DNA of 64,000 nucleotides from Klebsiella michiganensis (GCF_002925905.1 NZ_PRDB01000008.1:62001-126000), one strand, 5' to 3'; shown: positions 18,692-27,753, counted from the stretch's first letter. Numbers and translations are program-made. Notes: generated by a model not told the origin, from the letters alone.

Positions 18692-18713
18692 TTTTGTGAC
18701 AATAGTCACCAAA
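18692..18713. promoter_or_regulatory. CRP site between the nagE and nagB operators
   Basis: TGTGACAATAGTCACC matches TGTGA-N6-TCACA with one mismatch. It lies between the two NagC boxes, consistent with cAMP-CRP activation of the divergent nagE and nagB promoters. Confidence 0.8.
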
Positions 18714-18755
18714 TATCGTATTCACCTCCGCCTTTGACTGGCTAACAACGAAAAC

Positions 18756-18777
18756 TTATTTTATCATTCAAAAAATC
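18756..18777. promoter_or_regulatory. NagC operator, nagB side
   Basis: The element TTATTTTATCATTCAAAAAA (plus two more bases) matches the E. coli nagB operator as I recall it. It ends about 100 bases before the nagB ATG and pairs with the nagE-side box. The rest of the 18563-18880 gap holds promoters and no gene. Confidence 0.8.
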
Positions 18778-18880
18778 AACACGGATTGACCCCGCTCGGC
18801 GCAGTTGCTGCGATACTCTTACTCTTAATAGTATGCTGGCGCCAATCCGCCAGGTTCTAATTTAACTATAGAGGTGAACA

Positions 18881-19681
18881 ATGAGACTGATCCCCCTGGT
18901 AACAGCTGAACAAGTCGGTAAATGGGCTGCCCGGCATATCGTTAACCGCATCAATGCGTTCAAACCGACTGCGGACCGTCCGTTTGTCCTGGGCCTGCCT
19001 ACCGGCGGTACGCCTCTGACCGCTTATAAAGCCCTGGTTGAGATGCACAAAGCAGGCCAGGTTAGCTTTAAGCATGTTGTCACCTTCAACATGGATGAGT
19101 ACGTTGGGCTGCCGAAAGAGCATCCGGAAAGCTATCATAGCTTTATGCATCGCAACTTCTTTGATCACGTTGATATCCCGGCGGAAAATATTAACCTGCT
19201 GAATGGTAACGCGCCGGATATTGATGCAGAATGCCGTCGCTATGAAGAAAAAATTCGTTCTTACGGTAAAATCCACCTGTTTATGGGCGGCGTGGGTAAC
19301 GATGGCCACATCGCTTTTAACGAACCAGCCTCTTCTTTGGCTTCACGCACACGCATCAAAACCCTGACCCATGATACTCGCGTAGCGAATTCCCGTTTCT
19401 TCGACGGTGACGTTGACCAGGTGCCTAAGTACGCGCTGACCGTTGGCGTGGGCACGCTGCTGGACGCGGAGGAAGTGATGATTCTGGTGCTGGGTCATCA
19501 GAAAGCGCTGGCGCTGCAGGCGGCGGTGGAAGGCAACGTAAACCATATGTGGACCATTACCTGTCTGCAGCTGCACCCGAAAGCGGTGGTGGTCTGCGAT
19601 GAGCCGTCCACCATGGAACTAAAAGTTAAGACACTGAAATATTTCAACGAGTTAGAAGCCGAAAATATCAAAGGTCTGTAA
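18881..19681 (+). CDS. nagB: Glucosamine-6-phosphate deaminase
   Basis: Converts glucosamine-6-P to fructose-6-P and ammonia, the last step of GlcNAc breakdown. The 266-residue protein equals E. coli NagB in length. Catalytic Asp72 lies in NMDEYVGL and His143 in [12 protein letters not shown]; the phosphate loop is GLPTGGTP at residues 38-45. It is the first gene of nagBACD and is transcribed away from nagE. GAGGTGAA precedes the ATG. A GC-rich hairpin separates it from nagA. Confidence 0.98.
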   Translation: MRLIPLVTAEQVGKWAARHIVNRINAFKPTADRPFVLGLPTGGTPLTAYKALVEMHKAGQVSFKHVVTFNMDEYVGLPKEHPESYHSFMHRNFFDHVDIPAENINLLNGNAPDIDAECRRYEEKIRSYGKIHLFMGGVGNDGHIAFNEPASSLASRTRIKTLTHDTRVANSRFFDGDVDQVPKYALTVGVGTLLDAEEVMILVLGHQKALALQAAVEGNVNHMWTITCLQLHPKAVVVCDEPSTMELKVKTLKYFNELEAENIKGL

Positions 19682-19690
19682 TGTAGTCTC

Positions 19691-19714
19691 GTCCCGCGGC
19701 TGCCCCCGCGGGAC
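19691..19714 (+). other. GC-rich hairpin between nagB and nagA
   Basis: GTCCCGCGG (19691-19699) pairs with CCGCGGGAC (19706-19714) around a 6-base loop, and ATTTTT follows a few bases later. It may be a weak attenuator or an RNA stability element that sets the NagB to NagA ratio. Confidence 0.5.
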
Positions 19715-19741
19715 AACCATTTTTGACAACCGGGGGTCGTA

Positions 19742-20890
19742 ATGTATGCATTAACCCAAGGCCGGATTTATACCGGTCATGAAATTCTGGATGACCATGC
19801 GATTGTTATCGCCAATGGCCTTATCGAACGTATCTGTCCTCAGACTGAACTGCCCACCGGGATCGAACAGCGCTCGGTTGATGGCGCGATCCTTGCCCCC
19901 GGTTTTATCGACGTCCAGCTTAACGGCTGCGGCGGCGTGCAGTTCAACGACACGGCGGACGCGGTCACCGTTGAAACGCTGGAGATTATGCAGAAGGCCA
20001 ATGAACGCTCCGGCTGCACCAGCTATCTGCCCACGCTGATCACCTCCAGCGACGACCTGATGAAACAGGGCGTACGCGTGATGCGCGAATACCTGCAAAA
20101 ACATCCTAACCAGGCGCTGGGTCTGCATCTTGAAGGCCCGTGGCTGAATATTGTTAAAAAAGGCACCCACAACCCGGACTACGTACGCAAACCGGATGCC
20201 GCGCTGGTGGATTTCCTGTGCGAAAACGCGGACGTGATAACCAAAATCACGCTTGCGCCGGAACGGGTGGAACCGGAGGTTATCCGCAAACTGGTGGCCG
20301 CCGGCATCATCGTCTCCGCCGGTCACTCCAACGCGACGCTTAAAGAAGCGAAAATCGGTTTCCGCGCCGGGATTACCTTTGCTACCCATCTGTTTAACGC
20401 CATGCCGTATATTACCGGCCGTGAGCCGGGCCTGGCTGGCGCGATTTTCGACGAGCCGGATGTCTACTGCGGCATCATCGTCGATGGTATGCACGTCGAT
20501 TTCGCTAACGTGCGCCTCGCTAAACGCTTGAAAGGCGACAAGCTGTGTCTGGTTACCGACGCGACGGCGCCGGCGGGTGCCAATATTGAGCAGTTCATTT
20601 TTGCCGGTAAAACAATATACTACCGGAACGGCCTGTGCGTAGATGAGAACGGTACCCTCAGCGGCTCTTCATTGACCATGATTGAAGGGGTGCGTAACCT
20701 CGTTGAGCATTGCGGCATCGCGCTGGATGAAGTGTTGCGTATGGCGACGCTCTACCCTTCCCGCGCCATTGGCGTAGACAAACAGTTAGGCAGCATTGCC
20801 CCGGGGATGGTCGCTAACCTGACCGCATTCACCCGTGATTATAAAATCACCAAGACCATCGTTAATGGTAACGAGGTCGTCACTGAGTAA
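19742..20890 (+). CDS. nagA: N-acetylglucosamine-6-phosphate deacetylase
   Basis: Removes the acetyl group from GlcNAc-6-P, giving glucosamine-6-P for NagB. By consuming GlcNAc-6-P it also removes the NagC inducer. The 382-residue amidohydrolase matches E. coli NagA in length. The metal ligand Glu131 lies in [10 protein letters not shown]; other site residues are His195 in SAGHSN, His216 in ATHLFNAM and catalytic Asp273 in VTDATAPAG. It follows nagB by 60 bases and precedes nagC by 8 bases. Confidence 0.98.
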   Translation: MYALTQGRIYTGHEILDDHAIVIANGLIERICPQTELPTGIEQRSVDGAILAPGFIDVQLNGCGGVQFNDTADAVTVETLEIMQKANERSGCTSYLPTLITSSDDLMKQGVRVMREYLQKHPNQALGLHLEGPWLNIVKKGTHNPDYVRKPDAALVDFLCENADVITKITLAPERVEPEVIRKLVAAGIIVSAGHSNATLKEAKIGFRAGITFATHLFNAMPYITGREPGLAGAIFDEPDVYCGIIVDGMHVDFANVRLAKRLKGDKLCLVTDATAPAGANIEQFIFAGKTIYYRNGLCVDENGTLSGSSLTMIEGVRNLVEHCGIALDEVLRMATLYPSRAIGVDKQLGSIAPGMVANLTAFTRDYKITKTIVNGNEVVTE

Positions 20891-20898
20891 GTAAAAGT

Positions 20899-22119
20899 AT
20901 GACAGCAGGCGGACAGGCTCAAATTGGTAACGTCGATCTCGTAAAACAGCTGAACAGCGCGGCCGTCTATCGGCTCATCGATCAGCACGGCCCCATCTCG
21001 CGTATCCAGATTGCGGAACAAAGCCAGCTTGCCCCTGCCAGCGTAACCAAAATTACGCGTCAGCTTATTGAACGCGGACTGATCAAAGAAGTCGATCAGC
21101 AGGCCTCCACCGGGGGCCGCCGCGCCATCTCCATTGTTGCCGAAACCCGCGGCTTCCACGCCATCGGCGTACGCCTTGGCCGCTACGACGCCACCCTGAC
21201 CCTCTATGATTTAAGCAGCAAGACTCTTGAAGAAGAGCACTACCCGCTGCCGGAAAGAACTCAGGAAACGCTGGAACACGCCCTGCTTAACATCATCGCC
21301 ACCTTTATGGAAAGCTGTCAGCGTAAAATCCGCGAGCTGATCGCCATTTCGGTGATCCTGCCGGGGCTGGTCGATCCGGAAAGCGGCGTCATTCGCTATA
21401 TGCCGCACATTCAGGTGGAAAACTGGGGGCTGGTTGAAGCGCTGGAAAAACGCTTTAAAGTTACCTGCTACGTCGGCCACGATATTCGTAGCCTCGCGCT
21501 GGCGGAGCACTATTTTGGTGCGAGCCACGACTGTGAAGACTCCATTCTGGTGCGCGTACACCGCGGAACCGGCGCAGGGATCATCTCCAACGGGCGGATT
21601 TTTATTGGCCGTAACGGTAACGTCGGGGAAATCGGCCATATCCAGGTCGACCCGTTAGGCGAGCGTTGCCACTGCGGTAACTTCGGCTGTCTGGAAACCG
21701 TCGCCGCCAATGCCGCTATTGAACATCGAGTTCGTCATCTGCTGGAACAGGGTTATCAGAGCAAAATCTCCCTCGATGACTGTTCGATCAAAACGATCTG
21801 CAAAGCCGCGAATAAAGGCGATGCGCTGGCCTGTGAGGTGATCGAGCACGTTGGCCGCCATCTGGGTAAAACCATCGCTATCGCCATTAACCTGTTTAAT
21901 CCGCAAAAAGTGGTGATTGCCGGGGAGATCGTGGAAGCGGAAAAAGTCCTTCTGCCGGCAATCGAAGGCTGTATTAATACCCAGGCGCTGAAGGCGTTTC
22001 GCAAAAACCTGCCGGTAGTGCGATCCACGCTCGATCATCGCTCAGCCATTGGCGCTTTTGCCCTGGTAAAGCGTGCGATGCTCAACGGGACTCTGCTCCA
22101 GCGTTTGCTGGAAAGCTAA
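20899..22119 (+). CDS. nagC: N-acetylglucosamine regulator NagC (ROK family)
   Basis: DNA-binding regulator that represses nagE, nagBACD and chiPQ and is released by GlcNAc-6-P. The 406-residue protein has an N-terminal winged helix-turn-helix (about residues 16-80, ISRIQIAEQSQLAPASVTK) and a C-terminal ROK domain, with RGTGAGIISNG and the zinc-binding motif around CHCGNFGCLE. It matches E. coli NagC (406). It lies in the nag operon directly after nagA and acts on the four operators marked in this window. Confidence 0.98.
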   Translation: MTAGGQAQIGNVDLVKQLNSAAVYRLIDQHGPISRIQIAEQSQLAPASVTKITRQLIERGLIKEVDQQASTGGRRAISIVAETRGFHAIGVRLGRYDATLTLYDLSSKTLEEEHYPLPERTQETLEHALLNIIATFMESCQRKIRELIAISVILPGLVDPESGVIRYMPHIQVENWGLVEALEKRFKVTCYVGHDIRSLALAEHYFGASHDCEDSILVRVHRGTGAGIISNGRIFIGRNGNVGEIGHIQVDPLGERCHCGNFGCLETVAANAAIEHRVRHLLEQGYQSKISLDDCSIKTICKAANKGDALACEVIEHVGRHLGKTIAIAINLFNPQKVVIAGEIVEAEKVLLPAIEGCINTQALKAFRKNLPVVRSTLDHRSAIGAFALVKRAMLNGTLLQRLLES

Positions 22120-22164
22120 AGCCGCTTTATAGTTTCGCCTTTCTCCAACGATGTCGGACAGTTC

Positions 22165-22917
22165 ATGACCATTCAAAACGTAATTTGTGATATTGACGGC
22201 GTGCTGATGCACGACAATGTGGCCGTGCCGGGCGCCGCTGAATTCATCAAACGCATACTCGAGAAAGAGATGCCGCTGGTGATGCTGACCAACTACCCTT
22301 CTCAAACCGGTCAGGATCTGGCAAACCGCTTTGCGACGGCGGGAATCGATGTTCCTGATACCGCCTTTTATACCTCAGCAATGGCCACGGCGGATTTTCT
22401 GCGTCGCCAGGAAGGCAAAAAAGCCTATGTGGTCGGGGAAGGCGCGCTGATTCACGAACTGTACAAAGCCGGCTTTACCATCACCGACGTCAATCCGGAT
22501 TTTGTTATCGTCGGTGAGACGCGCTCCTTTAACTGGGAGATGATGCATAAGGCCGCTTTTTTTGTCGCCAACGGCGCGCGCTTTATCGCCACTAACCCGG
22601 ATACCCACGGTCGCGGCTACTACCCGGCCTGCGGGGCGCTGTGCGCCGGTATAGAAAAAATCTCCGGTCGTAAGCCGTTCTACGTGGGGAAACCGAGCCC
22701 GTGGATTATCCGCTCCGCGCTCAATAAAATGCAGGCGCATTCGGAACAGACGGTGATCGTCGGCGATAACCTGCGAACGGATATTCTGGCAGGCTTCCAG
22801 GCCGGTCTGGAAACCATTCTGGTACTTTCCGGGGTTGCCACGCTCGATGATATCGACAGCATGCCGTTCCGCCCTTCCTGGATTTATCCCTCCGTTGCGG
22901 AAATCGATATCTTCTAA
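22165..22917 (+). CDS. nagD: HAD-family nucleotide/sugar phosphatase NagD
   Basis: HAD-superfamily phosphatase (class IIA); the E. coli protein dephosphorylates UMP, GMP and some sugar phosphates in vitro. It is not essential for GlcNAc use. The 250-residue protein has motif I in CDIDGVLMHD (nucleophile Asp near residue 9), motif II in LTNYPSQT, and motif IV in VGDNLRTDI. It is the last gene of nagBACD, 45 bases after nagC and followed by a terminator. Confidence 0.96.
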   Translation: MTIQNVICDIDGVLMHDNVAVPGAAEFIKRILEKEMPLVMLTNYPSQTGQDLANRFATAGIDVPDTAFYTSAMATADFLRRQEGKKAYVVGEGALIHELYKAGFTITDVNPDFVIVGETRSFNWEMMHKAAFFVANGARFIATNPDTHGRGYYPACGALCAGIEKISGRKPFYVGKPSPWIIRSALNKMQAHSEQTVIVGDNLRTDILAGFQAGLETILVLSGVATLDDIDSMPFRPSWIYPSVAEIDIF

Positions 22918-22920
22918 ATA

Positions 22921-22948
22921 AAACCACGTCCTGCGACGTGGTTTCTTA
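22921..22948 (+). terminator. Terminator of the nagBACD operon
   Basis: AAACCACGTC and GACGTGGTTT form a 10-bp stem with a 4-base CTGC loop, 3 bases after the nagD stop, followed by TCTTATTT. Confidence 0.75.
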
Positions 22949-23195
22949 TTTCTAAGCCTCTCCTGAACGCTTTTATCTAAAAAAAAAGCGCCATCACTAA
23001 ATATTCAGCAACAAAAGCGCTCAAAACGTACTCTTTTTTCACTATTCGACAATCACAATTGCATTATTTCCTTTTACTGCCGTAAACCCCTTGCGCCCTC
23101 CGCGCCTTTGCGGCATTTTCTAAAGCATGCACTGAGGCTTCGCAATAAGACGAAGTCTGCACAACATCAAACAAGACAGGGTAACGGAGAAGGCT

Positions 23196-24857
23196 ATGTG
23201 TTCGATTTTTGGCGTACTGGATATTAAAACTGACGCGGGTGAGCTGCGTAAAAAGGCACTGGAGCTTTCCCGACTGATGCGCCACCGTGGTCCGGACTGG
23301 TCCGGCGTCTATGCCTGTGATAAAGCCATCCTGGCGCATGAACGCCTGTCAATCGTCGACGTCAACGCCGGCGCGCAGCCGCTGTATAACGCCGCTAAAA
23401 CTCACGCTCTCGCCGTCAACGGTGAAATCTACAACCACCAGGCGCTGCGCGCGGAATACGGCGACCGCTATGCGTTCCAGACCGGTTCCGACTGCGAAGT
23501 TATCCTCGCGCTATATCAGGAAAAAGGCCCGGACTTCCTCGACGATTTGCAGGGGATGTTTGCTTTCGCTCTCTACGACAGCGAAAAAGACGCGTATCTG
23601 ATTGGTCGCGACCACATCGGCATCATCCCGCTGTATATGGGTCACGACGAACACGGCAACTTCTACGTTGCCTCTGAAATGAAAGCGCTGGTTCCGGTTT
23701 GCCGCACGATTAAAGAGTTCCCGGCAGGCAGCTACCTGTGGAGCAAAGATGGCGAAATCCGCGAGTACTACCAGCGCGACTGGTTCGACTACGACGCGGT
23801 CAAAGACAACGTCACGGACAAAAACGAACTGCGTCAGGCGCTGGAAGAATCGGTGAAAAGCCACCTGATGTCCGATGTTCCGTACGGCGTACTGCTCTCC
23901 GGAGGCCTGGATTCATCGGTGATTTCCGCCATCACCAAAAAATATGCCGCGCGCCGCGTCGAAGATCAGGAAAAATCAGAAGCCTGGTGGCCGCAGCTGC
24001 ACTCCTTCGCCGTCGGCCTGGAGGGCGCCCCCGATCTGAAAGCAGCGCAGGAAGTGGCTAACCATCTGGGTACCGTACACCACGAGATCCACTTTACGGT
24101 ACAGGAAGGCCTGGACGCGATTCGCGATGTTATCTATCACATTGAAACCTACGACGTGACGACGATTCGCGCGTCAACGCCAATGTATCTGATGTCGCGT
24201 AAAATCAAAGCCATGGGCATCAAAATGGTGCTGTCCGGCGAAGGTTCTGACGAAGTATTTGGCGGCTACCTCTATTTCCATAAAGCGCCCAACGCCAAAG
24301 AGCTGCACGAAGAGACCGTGCGCAAACTGCAGGCGCTGCATATGTTTGACTGCGCTCGCGCCAACAAAGCGATGTCCGCCTGGGGCGTTGAAGCGCGCGT
24401 CCCGTTCCTGGATAAGAAATTCCTCGACGTGGCAATGCGTATTAACCCGCAGGATAAAATGTGCGGCAACGGTAAAATGGAAAAACATGTCCTGCGTGAA
24501 TGTTTTGAATCTTACCTGCCGGCGAGCGTCGCCTGGCGCCAGAAAGAACAGTTCTCTGATGGCGTTGGTTACAGCTGGATCGATACCTTAAAAGAAGTGG
24601 CCGCTGAACAGATTTCCGATCGGCAGCTGGAAACCGCCAGCTTCCGCTTCCCGTACAACACGCCTTCCTCGAAAGAAGCGTATCTGTACCGTGAGATTTT
24701 CGAAGAGCTGTTCCCGGTACCGAGCGCGGCCGAATGCGTTCCTGGCGGCCCTTCCGTCGCATGCTCTTCAGCAAAAGCGATTGAGTGGGACGAATCTTTC
24801 AAAAAAATGAACGATCCGTCGGGACGCGCGGTTGGCGTACACCAGTCGGCCTACTAA
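23196..24857 (+). CDS. asnB: Asparagine synthetase B, glutamine-hydrolysing
   Basis: Makes asparagine from aspartate, ATP and glutamine. The 553-residue protein begins MCSIFGV, whose Cys2 becomes the N-terminal glutaminase nucleophile after Met removal. The class II amidotransferase domain spans about residues 2-200 and contains VNGEIYNH. The synthetase domain has the ATP pyrophosphatase loop LLSGGLDSSVIS near residue 233 and SGEGSDEVFGGY near 348. GGAGAAGG precedes the ATG. The 278 bases upstream hold no gene. A terminator and then the tRNA array follow. Confidence 0.97.
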   Translation: MCSIFGVLDIKTDAGELRKKALELSRLMRHRGPDWSGVYACDKAILAHERLSIVDVNAGAQPLYNAAKTHALAVNGEIYNHQALRAEYGDRYAFQTGSDCEVILALYQEKGPDFLDDLQGMFAFALYDSEKDAYLIGRDHIGIIPLYMGHDEHGNFYVASEMKALVPVCRTIKEFPAGSYLWSKDGEIREYYQRDWFDYDAVKDNVTDKNELRQALEESVKSHLMSDVPYGVLLSGGLDSSVISAITKKYAARRVEDQEKSEAWWPQLHSFAVGLEGAPDLKAAQEVANHLGTVHHEIHFTVQEGLDAIRDVIYHIETYDVTTIRASTPMYLMSRKIKAMGIKMVLSGEGSDEVFGGYLYFHKAPNAKELHEETVRKLQALHMFDCARANKAMSAWGVEARVPFLDKKFLDVAMRINPQDKMCGNGKMEKHVLRECFESYLPASVAWRQKEQFSDGVGYSWIDTLKEVAAEQISDRQLETASFRFPYNTPSSKEAYLYREIFEELFPVPSAAECVPGGPSVACSSAKAIEWDESFKKMNDPSGRAVGVHQSAY

Positions 24858-24871
24858 CCGACGCTGTTTTC

Positions 24872-24899
24872 AAAACGGACTCTTCGGGGTCCGTTTTTG
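24872..24899 (+). terminator. Rho-independent terminator of asnB
   Basis: AAAACGGAC pairs with GTCCGTTTT around a loop containing TTCG, followed by T-rich sequence. Confidence 0.85.
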
Positions 24900-25086
24900 T
24901 TTTGTGCCTTATTTAAGCCGTTAAAAACGATAAATAACCAATAATTGCCGATTATTGCACCACGCTGTTCGCAACCTAACCAAACAGTTACGTTCAGTCC
25001 ATTTTCGATGAAAAAGGGGTTGACGCTTCAAGGCTCAATACGCATAATGCGCCCCGCAACGCCGATAAGGTAACGCGCAAAAAGAT

Positions 25087-25163
25087 GGCTACGTAGCTCA
25101 GCTGGTTAGAGCACATCACTCATAATGATGGGGTCACAGGTTCAAATCCCGTCGTAGCCACCA
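25087..25163 (+). tRNA. metT: tRNA-Met (CAT)
   Basis: 77 bases with encoded CCA. The acceptor arms GGCTACG and CGTAGCC pair, and the CAT anticodon sits in the loop CTCATAA. Lacking the initiator-type unpaired first base, it is an elongator-type tRNA-Met. It is the first of a seven-gene array in the E. coli metT-glnX order. Confidence 0.95.
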
Positions 25164-25171
25164 TCTTTTTT

Positions 25172-25256
25172 GCGGGAGTGGCGAAATTGGTAGACGCACC
25201 AGATTTAGGTTCTGGCGCCGCAAGGTGTGCGAGTTCAAGTCTCGCCTCCCGCACCA
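25172..25256 (+). tRNA. leuW: tRNA-Leu (TAG)
   Basis: 85 bases including CCA. The acceptor arms GCGGGAG and CTCCCGC pair, and it has the long variable arm typical of tRNA-Leu. The anticodon loop is ATTTAGGT with TAG. It is eight bases after the previous tRNA. Confidence 0.95.
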
Positions 25257-25290
25257 TTTACTCGTTCGCGTTGCGGTAAAATATTTTTGT

Positions 25291-25365
25291 TGGGGTATCG
25301 CCAAGCGGTAAGGCACCGGTTTTTGATACCGGCATTCCCTGGTTCGAATCCAGGTACCCCAGCCA
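25291..25365 (+). tRNA. glnU: tRNA-Gln (TTG)
   Basis: 75 bases including CCA. The acceptor arms TGGGGTA and TACCCCA pair. The anticodon stem CCGGT/ACCGG encloses TTTTGAT with anticodon TTG. Confidence 0.95.
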
Positions 25366-25399
25366 TATTTTCGATGTTTGCGGTTCACCGCGACGGTAT

Positions 25400-25474
25400 T
25401 GGGGTATCGCCAAGCGGTAAGGCACCGGTTTTTGATACCGGCATTCCCTGGTTCGAATCCAGGTACCCCAGCCA
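25400..25474 (+). tRNA. glnW: tRNA-Gln (TTG), second copy
   Basis: 75 bases, identical in sequence to the preceding tRNA-Gln (TTG), a recent or homogenised tandem duplicate. Confidence 0.95.
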
Positions 25475-25495
25475 TCGAAAATAGAGTAAGATTTT

Positions 25496-25572
25496 GGCTA
25501 CGTAGCTCAGCTGGTTAGAGCACATCACTCATAATGATGGGGTCACAGGTTCGAATCCCGTCGTAGCCACCA
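25496..25572 (+). tRNA. metU: tRNA-Met (CAT), second copy
   Basis: 77 bases including CCA, identical to the first tRNA-Met except in the T loop (TTCGAATCC here, TTCAAATCC in the first copy). Confidence 0.95.
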
Positions 25573-25617
25573 TACAAAGGAATTATTGATTCAGTTCGAT
25601 AAATCCAAAAGAATTGT

Positions 25618-25692
25618 TGGGGTATCGCCAAGCGGTAAGGCTCTGGTTTCTGATACCAGCATTCCGAGGTTCGAATCCTCGTACCCCAGCCA
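25618..25692 (+). tRNA. glnV: tRNA-Gln (CTG)
   Basis: 75 bases including CCA. The anticodon stem CTGGT/ACCAG encloses TTCTGAT with anticodon CTG. The acceptor arm is the same as in the other tRNA-Gln genes. Confidence 0.95.
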
Positions 25693-25727
25693 ATTTTAAA
25701 AGTCGCCCACGCTGTGCGCTCACCCGT

Positions 25728-25783
25728 TGGAGTATCTCCAGGCGCTAAGCCACCGGTTTGACCCCGGTACGAAATGGTCAACG
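25728..25783 (+). pseudogene. Decayed tRNA-Gln copy within the tRNA array
   Basis: Sequence beginning TGGAGTATCTCCAGGCGCTA follows the tRNA-Gln pattern TGGGGTATCGCCAAGCGGTA with substitutions, then keeps a perfect 5-bp ACCGG/CCGGT anticodon stem around the 7-base loop TTTGACC. The T arm and the 3' acceptor/CCA are lost. It lies between the two CTG tRNA-Gln genes, where no tRNA is expected. It is most simply the remnant of an extra tandem tRNA-Gln. Confidence 0.6.
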
Positions 25784-25789
25784 TAAAAT

Positions 25790-25864
25790 TGGGGTATCGC
25801 CAAGCGGTAAGGCACCGGATTCTGATTCCGGCATTCCGAGGTTCGAATCCTCGTACCCCAGCCA
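25790..25864 (+). tRNA. glnX: tRNA-Gln (CTG), second copy
   Basis: 75 bases including CCA. The anticodon stem CCGGA/TCCGG encloses TTCTGAT (anticodon CTG). It differs from the other CTG copy in the anticodon stem. It is the last tRNA of the array, followed at once by the terminator. Confidence 0.95.
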
Positions 25865-25868
25865 ACAA

Positions 25869-25904
25869 AAAGCAAAAAGCTCGCTTCGGCGGGCTTTTTG
25901 CTTT
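25869..25904 (+). terminator. Terminator of the tRNA array
   Basis: A long stem with arms AAAGCAAAAAGC and GCTTTTTGCTTT and a TTCG tetraloop region, 4 bases after the last tRNA. Confidence 0.88.
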
Positions 25905-25988
25905 ATGAATTCCGAAAAAAGCTGACCTGAAGTGTACCTCGTTCTCAGCTCTGATAAATTACAGAGTCAATGAGTAAAAGGATTTACG

Positions 25989-26570
25989 ATGAACTATCAG
26001 GTTTTTCCTCTCTTTACCCGCACCATAACCTTGCTCTTTTTTCTGATCGGCTTCGCTTTCTGCCTGTTCGGGATTTCAGCCTTACTAACCTACAGCATCG
26101 TGGTTGGTTTGTTTTTTCCCGTCGGCATATCCATGCGCCTGCATCGGCTCAACGAAACGGGCCTCGCGCTAACGCTCACCGAGGATACCCGCTGGATAAC
26201 CTACATTCATGGCTTCCCGGCTAAGGAGCAGAGAGACGTCATTAAGAATCCCTGTTTTTGGTCAACAGAAAGAACGCGGCAATTTTTTCTTCGCTGCTTT
26301 GCGAGCAAGATGATTCTTCAGGCAGCATGTATCGCCATCCTTGCCTGTGACGTTCTGTCTTCCGAAGGCGACGCGGTAACTGCCATCCTTGCGCTGCTGG
26401 CGCTGCTGTTCCTGCTCTATATGTCAGGTAAAAGCGCCTATTCCTTCTATTTGCTCGCCACGAATCAGTGGCAGTGCGAATCCCTGACAACCTCTGGCGG
26501 CAGTATCTGGTATCAGGGATTCTTGCCCAAAAAAGAGGGTAAAGACACGCTGTTTGCGCGATTATTTTGA
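25989..26570 (+). CDS. Orphan inner membrane protein, unknown function
   Basis: I do not recognise this family. The 193-residue protein has two N-terminal hydrophobic helices (about residues 10-28 and 30-47), a polar middle (about 50-100) containing LTLTEDTRWITYIHGFPAKE, and two more helices (about 108-125 and 128-152), then a polar tail ending KEGKDTLFARLF. AAAAGGAT 6 bases before the ATG is a good ribosome site. It sits between the tRNA array terminator and convergent ubiF, with a 7-base gap to ubiF. E. coli has no counterpart here as far as I recall, so it may be a lineage-specific gene placed next to tRNA genes. Confidence 0.7.
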   Translation: MNYQVFPLFTRTITLLFFLIGFAFCLFGISALLTYSIVVGLFFPVGISMRLHRLNETGLALTLTEDTRWITYIHGFPAKEQRDVIKNPCFWSTERTRQFFLRCFASKMILQAACIAILACDVLSSEGDAVTAILALLALLFLLYMSGKSAYSFYLLATNQWQCESLTTSGGSIWYQGFLPKKEGKDTLFARLF

Positions 26571-26577
26571 ATGCGGA

Positions 26578-27753
26578 TTATAGCCCCAACGCGTATTTCA
26601 ACGCCTGACGCTTCAGTCCGCCGGCGCGCTCGGCCGCCATCAGCCCAATGTTTCTCAGCATACGCACCGGGGGCAGATCGTTGCTAAACCCGGCGTAAAA
26701 CAGATCCATCCCAGACTGCATAATAAAGTTGTCCGCCTGACGGCGCGTCTGGTAGCGCTTAAGTACCGGCAGGCTGGCCCACTCTTCGCCGTGGGCTTTT
26801 GCTCTGCCAAGAATATCGAGCAGCACATCGACATCGCGATAGCCGAGGTTAACCCCCTGCCCCGCCAGCGGATGAATGGTGTGCGCAGCATCGCCCACCA
26901 GCGCCAGCCCCGGCTTAACATACTGCAATGCGTGGCGGCGGGTGAGCGAGAAGGCGCCCGCGCTCAGCGGCGTAATCTCTCCCAGCCGCGACGGGAAGTG
27001 GCGAGTAATTTCCTGCTGTAGCTGAGCCATGCTCATGCCCTGCAGCTGGCGGATCCGCGCCGGCGCGTCGTACCACACCAGCGAGGCCCAATGATCGAAC
27101 AGCGGTAAAAACGCGCGCGGCCCCGCCGGAGTGAACTGCTGCCAGGTGCTGTCGCCGGGATCGTCCGCACACTGTACGCTGATCAACATACAGGATTGCT
27201 GATACTGCCACGCGTGGATGCCGATTCCGGCCAGCTGACGCACCTGCGAACTGGCGCCGTCCGCGCCCACCACCAGCCGCGCATCAAGCTGGCTGCCGTC
27301 GGTCAGCGTTAAGGAGGCGTACGTTTCTTCCCGACGCATCTCCTGGAGCGATGTCCCCACCTGCAGCGATATGCGCTCATGGGCTTCCAGCGCCTGCCAC
27401 AGGGCTCGCTGCAGGACGTTATTCTCCACCATATAGCCCAGTTCCGGCAGCTTCAGCTCCGCGGCATTGAAGACAACATGGGCGCTTTCCCACTCCCAGG
27501 TTTCTAGCTGGCGGTACGCATGGGCGCGCATGGACCGCACGCTGTCCCAGACGCCGAGGCCTCTCAGCAGCCCTACCGATGACGCGCTGATTGCCGAAAT
27601 ACGCACGTCAGGCGGTGAAGACGCATCAAAAACCGGTGGCGCGTTTTTTTCAATGACCGTCACCGTAAAGCCCAGCTGCGCCAGGCCAAGCGCGAGGGCG
27701 CCGCCAACCATCCCGCCGCCGACGATAACGACATCTGTTGCATGAATTGTCAT
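26578..27753 (-). CDS. ubiF: 3-demethoxyubiquinol 3-hydroxylase UbiF
   Basis: Flavin monooxygenase adding the ring hydroxyl in aerobic ubiquinone synthesis. The 391-residue protein matches E. coli UbiF in length. The N-terminal FAD motif is VIVGGGMVGGALALGLAQLG (residues 8-27), a DG motif lies in VVGADGASSQVRQ, and the second FAD motif is GDAAHTIHPLAGQGVNLG. It is convergent with the orphan membrane gene and divergent from miaB. Confidence 0.96.
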   Translation of the reverse strand: MTIHATDVVIVGGGMVGGALALGLAQLGFTVTVIEKNAPPVFDASSPPDVRISAISASSVGLLRGLGVWDSVRSMRAHAYRQLETWEWESAHVVFNAAELKLPELGYMVENNVLQRALWQALEAHERISLQVGTSLQEMRREETYASLTLTDGSQLDARLVVGADGASSQVRQLAGIGIHAWQYQQSCMLISVQCADDPGDSTWQQFTPAGPRAFLPLFDHWASLVWYDAPARIRQLQGMSMAQLQQEITRHFPSRLGEITPLSAGAFSLTRRHALQYVKPGLALVGDAAHTIHPLAGQGVNLGYRDVDVLLDILGRAKAHGEEWASLPVLKRYQTRRQADNFIMQSGMDLFYAGFSNDLPPVRMLRNIGLMAAERAGGLKRQALKYALGL

